From Desulfovibrionaceae bacterium (GTDB lineage Bacteria > Desulfobacterota > Desulfovibrionia > Desulfovibrionales > Desulfovibrionaceae): a stretch of 7,111 bases of DNA. Location: assembly GCA_009783115.1 (NCBI GenBank), contig WRHT01000073.1, positions 1 to 7,111 on the forward strand, written 5' to 3'. Position numbers and translations under genes: made by a program. Below, in pieces: positions 1-4,635 of the stretch. A model generated the notes under the pieces. It did no database searches, was not told the DNA's origin, and saw only the letters and a list, made by a program, of their open reading frames with translations. Position 1 is the stretch's first letter. The number at the start of each line of letters is the position of its first letter.

Positions 1-411
1 AGAAAGATTTTTTTCCCCCCCCCCATGGGCCTGGTCGGCAAGGTGATGGACATTCAGCTCAAGCGTCAGAATGTCGTCATGAGCAATGTCGCCAATGTGC
101 GCACTCCCCACTACCGTCCAAGGACGCTTGAATTTGAGAAGGAGCTGCAGGCCGCTCTGGATCTGGACGCCAGGGGGAAGCTCAGCCGCACGAATCCTGG
201 GCATATGCCCTCGGTATTTGATCCCGAAAGCTTTGGGCCGGAGTGGGACAAAAAATTTGTGCCCCGCTATACCCACGGCGAAGACCGGGTTGACCTGGAC
301 AAGGAGATGACCGTCATGGCCAAGACATCCTTGCAATACAACACCTTGAGTTCGATAATAAAACATAATTTCGACGGCGTGCGCAACATTATCAGCGAGG
401 GGGCGAAATAA
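1..411 (+). CDS. flgB: Flagellar basal-body rod protein FlgB (5' end outside window)
   Basis: FlgB is a proximal-rod subunit that joins the MS ring to the distal rod in the periplasm. From the ATG at 25 the product has 128 residues. The rod-family motif NxANxxTPxY is at residues 21-30 of that numbering, and the C-terminal helix (VDLDKEM, then LQYNTLSSIIKHNF, about residues 89-116) is typical FlgB. The frame is open to base 1 and reads RKIFFPPP before that Met. FlgB proteins I remember from Desulfovibrio begin roughly MKSLFxPHIGLVGK, so the Met at 25 aligns to an internal hydrophobic position. The ATG at 25 also has no Shine-Dalgarno: it is preceded by T7C10, and the purine-rich AGAAAGA is about 18 bases away. 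I infer that the true start is at or just before base 1. The stop TAA overlaps the flgC ATG by one base. The family call is firm; the 5' end is uncertain. Confidence 0.93.
   Translation, partial: RKIFFPPPMGLVGKVMDIQLKRQNVVMSNVANVRTPHYRPRTLEFEKELQAALDLDARGKLSRTNPGHMPSVFDPESFGPEWDKKFVPRYTHGEDRVDLDKEMTVMAKTSLQYNTLSSIIKHNFDGVRNIISEGAK
8..24 (+). repeat. T7-C10 homopolymer tract at the 5' end of flgB
   Basis: Seven T (8-14) are followed directly by ten C (15-24), ending at an in-frame ATG. In the flgB frame the tract encodes Phe-Phe-Pro-Pro-Pro together with its flanking base. Homopolymers this long are prone to slippage, and a one-base change would put the upstream start out of frame with flgB. 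It lies at the very edge of the window, so a sequencing or assembly end effect is also possible. Confidence 0.75.
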
Positions 412-848
412 TGGACTTCATGACCGCTTTGGACATCAGCGCCACGGCCCTGACCGCCGAGCGCACCAACATGAACATCATTTCCATGAATTTGGCCAAC
501 GTCAAGACCACCCGCACGGTGGAAGGCGGGCCTTATCGCCGCAAGACCACCGTAATGGCGGCTATCCCGGTGGACGACTCTTTCAGCAAGCACATGCGCA
601 GCGCCCTGGACAGGGAATTGCGCGGCGTGCGGGTCATGCATGTGGCCCAGGACCGCCGTCCGCTCAAGCTGGTCTATGAGCCGGGGCATCCGGACGCCAA
701 TGCCGAGGGCTATGTGGCCTATCCGGACATCAACGTGGTGGAGGAGATGGCCAGCATGATGACCGCCCAGCGCGGCTATGAAGCCAGCGTCACCAGCGTG
801 GACACCATCAAGGGCATGTACAACAAGGCCCTGGAAATCGGCCGTTAG
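411..848 (+). CDS. flgC: Flagellar basal-body rod protein FlgC
   Basis: FlgC is a second proximal-rod subunit, exported by the flagellar type III system and assembled in the periplasm with FlgB, FlgF and FliE. The product has 145 residues, normal for the family. The N-terminal rod helix is at residues 1-30, with the NLANVKTT form of the rod motif at 27-34. GPYRRK (40-45) follows, then the C-terminal FlgC signature from YEPGHPDANAEGY (89-101) to INVVEEMASMMTAQRGYEAS (107-126). The start is fixed by the TAATG overlap with flgB and by GAGGGGG at 397-403, 7 bases upstream. Overlap and order point to translational coupling with flgB. The call is secure. Confidence 0.97.
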   Translation: MDFMTALDISATALTAERTNMNIISMNLANVKTTRTVEGGPYRRKTTVMAAIPVDDSFSKHMRSALDRELRGVRVMHVAQDRRPLKLVYEPGHPDANAEGYVAYPDINVVEEMASMMTAQRGYEASVTSVDTIKGMYNKALEIGR

Positions 849-850
849 GC

Positions 851-860
851 AGGGAGGGAG
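851..860 (+). promoter_or_regulatory. Ribosome binding site of fliE
   Basis: The run AGGGAGGGAG lies just before the ATG at 862. It selects that codon over an in-frame ATG at 778, which lies inside flgC and would add 28 residues without FliE character. Confidence 0.8.
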
Positions 861-861
861 C

Positions 862-1191
862 ATGAGCATCCAGCAACTCGGGCTGAACGCCTATAATACC
901 GCCATACGCAATTTCGCCAAGGCCGAACGCGCGGCAGCGGTCGGACAGGTGCAGCAGGTTCGTCCTCAAGTGAACAGTTTTTCCGAGACCCTGCGGAATT
1001 CCCTGACGGAAGTGAACAACCTGTATGCGCATAAGGATAAGATGGTTCAGGCCTTTGCCTCCGGCGAAACCCAGAACGTGCATGAGCTGATGATCTCCCT
1101 GCAGAAGGCGGGTCTGGCCATGAACCTCACGGCCGCGGTGCGCAACAAGGTCATGGAAGCCTACAAGGAATTGAGCCGGGTGCAATTTTAG
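862..1191 (+). CDS. fliE: Flagellar hook-basal body adaptor protein FliE
   Basis: FliE sits between the MS ring (FliF) and the first rod subunit FlgB, and is among the first substrates of the flagellar export apparatus. The product is 109 residues, the usual size. The conserved FliE core is visible: SFSETLRNSLTEVNNL (39-54), FASGETQNVHELM (65-77), QKAGLAMNL (81-89) and the C-terminal signature VRNKVMEAYKEL (93-104). The start at 862 follows a strong Shine-Dalgarno run and begins 13 bases after the flgC stop. The call is secure. Its position between flgC and fliF matches its structural role. Confidence 0.96.
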   Translation: MSIQQLGLNAYNTAIRNFAKAERAAAVGQVQQVRPQVNSFSETLRNSLTEVNNLYAHKDKMVQAFASGETQNVHELMISLQKAGLAMNLTAAVRNKVMEAYKELSRVQF

Positions 1192-1215
1192 CGCGGGCGC
1201 TTAAAAATTCTTCAA

Positions 1216-1220
1216 CGGAG
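1216..1220 (+). promoter_or_regulatory. Ribosome binding site deciding the fliF start
   Basis: CGGAG ends one base before an ATG at 1222 but 7 bases before the next in-frame ATG at 1228. The second spacing is normal for initiation, so 1228 is the preferred start, giving an N-terminus of MANVFNQ. Confidence 0.7.
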
Positions 1221-1227
1221 AATGATC

Positions 1228-2862
1228 ATGGCTAACGTATTTAACCAGGTGGCGGATCGGGTCAAAGACTTTTGGGGCAGGATCAATTTTTCCCAGCGCA
1301 TGATGGTGGCCGGCATATCCCTGACGGTTACGGCGGCGTTTTTCATCATGCTGTACGTCATGAACCAGACTCCCTACCAGCCGCTTTACACCAATTTGAA
1401 CCCGGAGGACGCCAACCGGGTGATCAAATCCCTGGATGCCCAAAAGATCCAGTACAAGCTGACCGAAAACGGCTCGGCCATCCTGGTTCCGGACGAACAG
1501 GTGCATCAGTTGCGCATCCGCATTGCCGGCGAAGGCAACATTATGGGGCAGGGCATAGGTTTTGAAATTTTTGACGAGGTCAAGGTCGGGCAGACGGATT
1601 TTGTGCAGAAGATCAATTACCAGCGCGCCCTGCAAGGAGAGCTGGCCAGGACCATCGCCGAGTCTCCCATGGTGGAGAGCGCCAGGGTGCACCTTGTCAT
1701 TCCCCAGCGCAGCTTGTTCATCGAGGACCAGCAGAAACCCTCGGCCTCGGTGGTGCTCAAGCTGGCTGACGGCCGCCGCGTGGACAACAAAGAGGTGTTG
1801 GCCATTGTAAACCTGATAACCATGGCGGTGGAAGGCTTGGGCAAAGACCGGGTATCTGTTACCGATTCCGCTGGCAAAACCCTTTTCCAGCCTGAAGAGG
1901 AAGGGTCCCTGCTGGGCATGACCAACGCCCAGATGGAGCAGCGCCTGCTTTTCCAGCAAAACCTGGAACGGCGCATTGAGGATCTCCTGTTGCCGGTGGT
2001 CGGTCCAGGCCGGGTCATCGCCAAGGTGAACGTGAACATGGATTACAGCCGGAAAACCATTCACAAGGAGCTTTTTGACCCGGAGATGACCGTGGTGCGT
2101 TCGGAAAGCCGGAGCGAAGAACAGACCCAGGGGCAGGCCAACCTTGAGGCCGGGGTTCCGGATGTCAATTTCCGGGGCGATGGCCTGACCGGCAGCATCA
2201 GCACCCAATCCAGCAACCGTGAACAGCGCCAGACCAATTTCGAGATCAATAAAGAAGTGCAGGAAATTATCGGCAGCGTTGGCGATGTCAATCGTTTGAG
2301 CGTGGCCGTGATCATTGACGGGACGTATGCTCCCAACGAAGCCGGGGAAATGGTTTTTGTGCCGCGCAGCGCCGAAGAACTGAAGAATATCCGCCAGCTG
2401 GTGGGAAATGTGGTGGGATACGATTCCGCCAGGGGCGATACCATAGAAGTGAGCAACATCCCATTTGGCCCCCAGCCCACCGATGAATCGCAGAATGTGG
2501 CCCAGCTTCTGGCCGAATATGCCATACGCCTCGGCAAGCCTTTCCTCAACGCTTTCCTGATCTTCCTTTTCCTGCTCATCGTGGTTCGTCCGGTGGTCAT
2601 GGCCCTGATCCGGCCCAAGGTGGAAGGAGAGATGTTAGAGGAACTGGCCGGTCTGCCATCGGGTGAGGAAAGGCTCGCCCTCATGGACGGCAGTGACGAA
2701 GAAATGGATGCCATGGCCATTCTGGAAAAAATTGAGGACATCAAGGCCCATGCCCTGCATCTTAGTGAACAGAATATAGATCAGGCCTTGGGCATTATCC
2801 GGAATTGGCTGAAAAAAGGCGAAGGCGCAGGCGGAAGCAAGATGCCGGCCAAGGCGGCCTGA
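1228..2862 (+). CDS. fliF: Flagellar MS-ring protein FliF
   Basis: FliF forms the MS ring in the inner membrane, the base on which the rod, C ring and export gate assemble. The product is 544 residues, a usual length. A first membrane helix lies at about 27-45 (MVAGISLTVTAAFFIMLYV). The periplasmic ring-building domains follow (about 48-215), including the conserved stretch LARTIAESPMVESARVHLVIP at 139-159. The FliF C domain covers about 253-415 and includes the NxNMDYSR region near 269-276. A second membrane helix is at about 437-458. The cytoplasmic tail ends in an acidic segment and a helix (about 495-530, with IIRNWLKK) where FliG-binding is expected, so the protein looks complete. The start at 1228 is chosen by ribosome-site spacing; 1222 would add two residues. 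It is the last gene of the visible flagellar operon, and two hairpins with T runs follow it. fliG, its usual neighbour and partner, is not here. Confidence 0.97.
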   Translation: MANVFNQVADRVKDFWGRINFSQRMMVAGISLTVTAAFFIMLYVMNQTPYQPLYTNLNPEDANRVIKSLDAQKIQYKLTENGSAILVPDEQVHQLRIRIAGEGNIMGQGIGFEIFDEVKVGQTDFVQKINYQRALQGELARTIAESPMVESARVHLVIPQRSLFIEDQQKPSASVVLKLADGRRVDNKEVLAIVNLITMAVEGLGKDRVSVTDSAGKTLFQPEEEGSLLGMTNAQMEQRLLFQQNLERRIEDLLLPVVGPGRVIAKVNVNMDYSRKTIHKELFDPEMTVVRSESRSEEQTQGQANLEAGVPDVNFRGDGLTGSISTQSSNREQRQTNFEINKEVQEIIGSVGDVNRLSVAVIIDGTYAPNEAGEMVFVPRSAEELKNIRQLVGNVVGYDSARGDTIEVSNIPFGPQPTDESQNVAQLLAEYAIRLGKPFLNAFLIFLFLLIVVRPVVMALIRPKVEGEMLEELAGLPSGEERLALMDGSDEEMDAMAILEKIEDIKAHALHLSEQNIDQALGIIRNWLKKGEGAGGSKMPAKAA

Positions 2863-2865
2863 TGA

Positions 2866-4611
2866 TCAAGCTGCGGGAGAGCATATCTCCCGCAGCTTTT
2901 TTTCTAGTACGGCGCGGATCTCCGCGCGCCGTTTTTCCAGGGAGCTGACGAGTTTGTCCGCCTCCGCCTCCAGGGCATCCGGCGGGCCGCTGTTATCCAC
3001 GATAAAGTCGGCGGCGGCGTATTTTTTTTCTTCCGGCCACTGCCAGCCTTCCATTTGGGCAATCATCCACGCGGACCAGCCCCGGTTCCTTTTCAGCCTT
3101 TGGGCGCGGATGTCCAATGGGCAACGGACAGCCGCCACCAAAGGAGCGGCGCGTCCCTCCCCGCCCGCTGCGCCGGCCTGGCCAGTTTTTGCAGACAGGC
3201 GGCTTTCAAAGTACAGGGGGACCTCCACGGCGGCCAGGGGCGCGGCCAGGGGAAGGACATCCAGGTTTTGAAAAAAATGTTCCTGTTCCGCCAGGACCAG
3301 GGGATGGATCAGTCCTTCCACCTCCCGGCGCAGGGTTTGATCGGCGGCCATGGCCGCAAACAGGGCCTTTTTGTCGATAAGTGGGACGGAACCGCTTTCA
3401 GCCTGTTCCGGGATGAAGCGGTTGCCGAAGCGTTTGCGGATGATCCGCCAGCCGTCCGCTCCAGGTTCATATAGACGGGCCACGGACTGATCCGCGCTCC
3501 ACACGGGCAGGCCGCGGTTTCGCAATATTTTCAGCAGGCTGGATTTGCCGCAGCCGGGGTTGCCGGTGATCACCAGGCGCTGCAAGCGCCCGGAAAGAGC
3601 CAGGGCCGCCTGGATGAAGCGATCCGGCGGCGGGCAGGCGAAATGCAGGGGAGCGGTCTCTCGGCTAATCTCAAAAGAGGGGGATCGCACGGATAGACCT
3701 TGGCTCATAAGCTCTCCCGGATGGGGGAAATCAAGTTGCCAGGCGTGCAGGAGTTGCCCTTGAGCCAGCCCGCGCAGAAATTCTTCCTGAGCTGGCGAGA
3801 GCTGGGCGGCGTCCAGGGCGCGGGCGGCGGCCGGCCTTTGGGCGTAGCGCCCGTCGCCGATGACCGGGTGGCCGATATGGGCCAGGTGTACGCGGATCTG
3901 GTGGGTGCGCCCGGTATGGATGCGCACGGCCAACAGGCTGAAGCGTCCGGAGGGATCACTATACAGAGTGCGGTAATCGGAACGGGCCGGGCGGCCGCCT
4001 TTGGGCAGCACGGCCATTTTGGTCTTTTGCCGGCTGTGCCGCCCCAAAGGGGCTTCAATTACACCCTGGAGGGGAGCGGGGCGGCCATAGACCAGGGCCA
4101 GGTATTCCTTGCGGGGCAGACGGCCGGCAAAGGCCGCGCTCATAGCCAGGCGGCTGCCTTCATTCAAGGCGATCAGCATCAGCCCGCTGGTATCTTTGTC
4201 CAGGCGGTGCACCAGGCCGGGGCGATCCCCGCCCTGGGCCGTCAGGGCGGGAAAATGGGCCAGGAGCCGTCCCAGTAGAGTGCCGGAAGGCTCTCCTGGG
4301 CTGGGGTGCACGGAGAGGCCGGCGGGCTTGTTCAGCACGGCCAAATCCTCGTCCTGGTAAAGCACCTGGAGTTCTCCGTCCTCGGCCTTGGGTCCGGCCT
4401 TCATTTCAGGCAGGGCCAGTTCCACCTTTTGGCCGGCCAGAAGCTCCCTTCCGGGCTGGGGCGCGAGCTGCCCGTCCACCAGCGCCATGCCTTCCAGTAT
4501 CCGGCGTTTGATTTTTTCGCGGGAAAATTCCCCTTGCAGCCGGCGGCTCAGAAAAACATCCAGGCGCGACAGGGCTTCCTCGGCTTCCACCGTAAAAGAG
4601 CGTAGTTCCAT
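2866..4611 (-). CDS. coaE: RluD-type pseudouridine synthase fused to dephospho-CoA kinase
   Basis: This 581-residue two-domain protein carries two unrelated housekeeping activities. Residues 13-66 form an S4 RNA-binding domain and about 80-300 an RluA/RluD pseudouridine synthase, with the catalytic motif HRLDKDTSG at 135-143 (Asp138 by alignment) and GRTHQIRVHLAHIGHPVIGD at 234-253. Such enzymes modify uridines in 23S rRNA. Residues 345-560 are a CoaE-like kinase, which phosphorylates dephospho-CoA with ATP in the last step of CoA synthesis. It shows a P-loop GNPGCGKS (350-357), SADQ (372-375), IDKKALF and IHPLV (411-438), VEVPLYFE (462-469) and ADFIVDNSG (534-542). Family CoaE usually has GGIGSGKS and DAD at the first two sites, so this domain is divergent, but the key lysine and overall layout remain. 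The start follows AAGG at 4617-4620, 5 bases upstream. The gene begins 24 bases after the hydratase stop, so co-transcription is likely. The fusion is unbroken in this sequence. Which uridine is modified cannot be told. Confidence 0.93.
   Translation of the reverse strand: MELRSFTVEAEEALSRLDVFLSRRLQGEFSREKIKRRILEGMALVDGQLAPQPGRELLAGQKVELALPEMKAGPKAEDGELQVLYQDEDLAVLNKPAGLSVHPSPGEPSGTLLGRLLAHFPALTAQGGDRPGLVHRLDKDTSGLMLIALNEGSRLAMSAAFAGRLPRKEYLALVYGRPAPLQGVIEAPLGRHSRQKTKMAVLPKGGRPARSDYRTLYSDPSGRFSLLAVRIHTGRTHQIRVHLAHIGHPVIGDGRYAQRPAAARALDAAQLSPAQEEFLRGLAQGQLLHAWQLDFPHPGELMSQGLSVRSPSFEISRETAPLHFACPPPDRFIQAALALSGRLQRLVITGNPGCGKSSLLKILRNRGLPVWSADQSVARLYEPGADGWRIIRKRFGNRFIPEQAESGSVPLIDKKALFAAMAADQTLRREVEGLIHPLVLAEQEHFFQNLDVLPLAAPLAAVEVPLYFESRLSAKTGQAGAAGGEGRAAPLVAAVRCPLDIRAQRLKRNRGWSAWMIAQMEGWQWPEEKKYAAADFIVDNSGPPDALEAEADKLVSSLEKRRAEIRAVLEKKLREICSPAA
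2868..2903 (+). terminator. Intrinsic terminator of the flgB-fliF operon
   Basis: A perfect 13-bp stem (arms 2868-2880 and 2886-2898, core CTGCGGGAGA) encloses the 5-base loop GCATA. The final arm runs into T7 (2897-2903). It begins 6 bases after the fliF stop. The hairpin also encodes residues 572-581 of the convergent RluD-CoaE protein. On the - strand no T run follows it, so it should act in the + direction only. Confidence 0.92.
2909..2936 (+). terminator. Possible second (backup) terminator of the flagellar operon
   Basis: An 8-bp perfect stem (ACGGCGCG at 2909-2916 with CGCGCCGT at 2925-2932) encloses an 8-base loop and is followed by T5 (2932-2936). It lies 6 bases after the T run of the first terminator and wholly inside the convergent gene. 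The T run is short and the region is GC-rich coding sequence, so the hairpin could be fortuitous. Confidence 0.45.
3706..3718 (-). promoter_or_regulatory. Candidate internal translation start for a stand-alone CoaE
   Basis: At the junction of the two domains the - strand reads GGGAGAGCTT then ATG (3708-3706). GGAG lies 5 bases before this in-frame Met302. Initiation here would give a 280-residue protein carrying only the kinase domain. The same bases encode the HPGEL end of the synthase domain, so the match may be coincidental. Confidence 0.35.
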
Positions 4612-4635
4612 GAACGCCTTATCCGGAATAATTTT

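Noticed and set aside
778..861. Longer fliE start at 778
   Set aside because: The extra 28 residues are a different frame of flgC, and a strong ribosome site directly precedes the ATG at 862.
267..869. 200-codon open frame on the - strand across flgB and flgC
   Set aside because: It is antisense to two well-supported flagellar genes and has no family resemblance.
1192..1227. Promoter between fliE and fliF
   Set aside because: The 36-base gap holds a ribosome site and an A/T-rich patch, but no recognisable sigma-54, sigma-28 or sigma-70 pair of elements.
1201..2208. 335-codon open frame on the - strand
   Set aside because: It is antisense to fliF, His- and Gly-rich in the manner of shadow frames, with no recognisable domain.
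2800..2865. Terminator for the - strand operon within the end of fliF
   Set aside because: There is a T6 run on the - strand, but only a 3-bp GC stem precedes it; too weak to call.
3700..4278. 192-codon open frame on the + strand
   Set aside because: It is antisense to the pseudouridine synthase domain, whose catalytic motifs are clear on the - strand.
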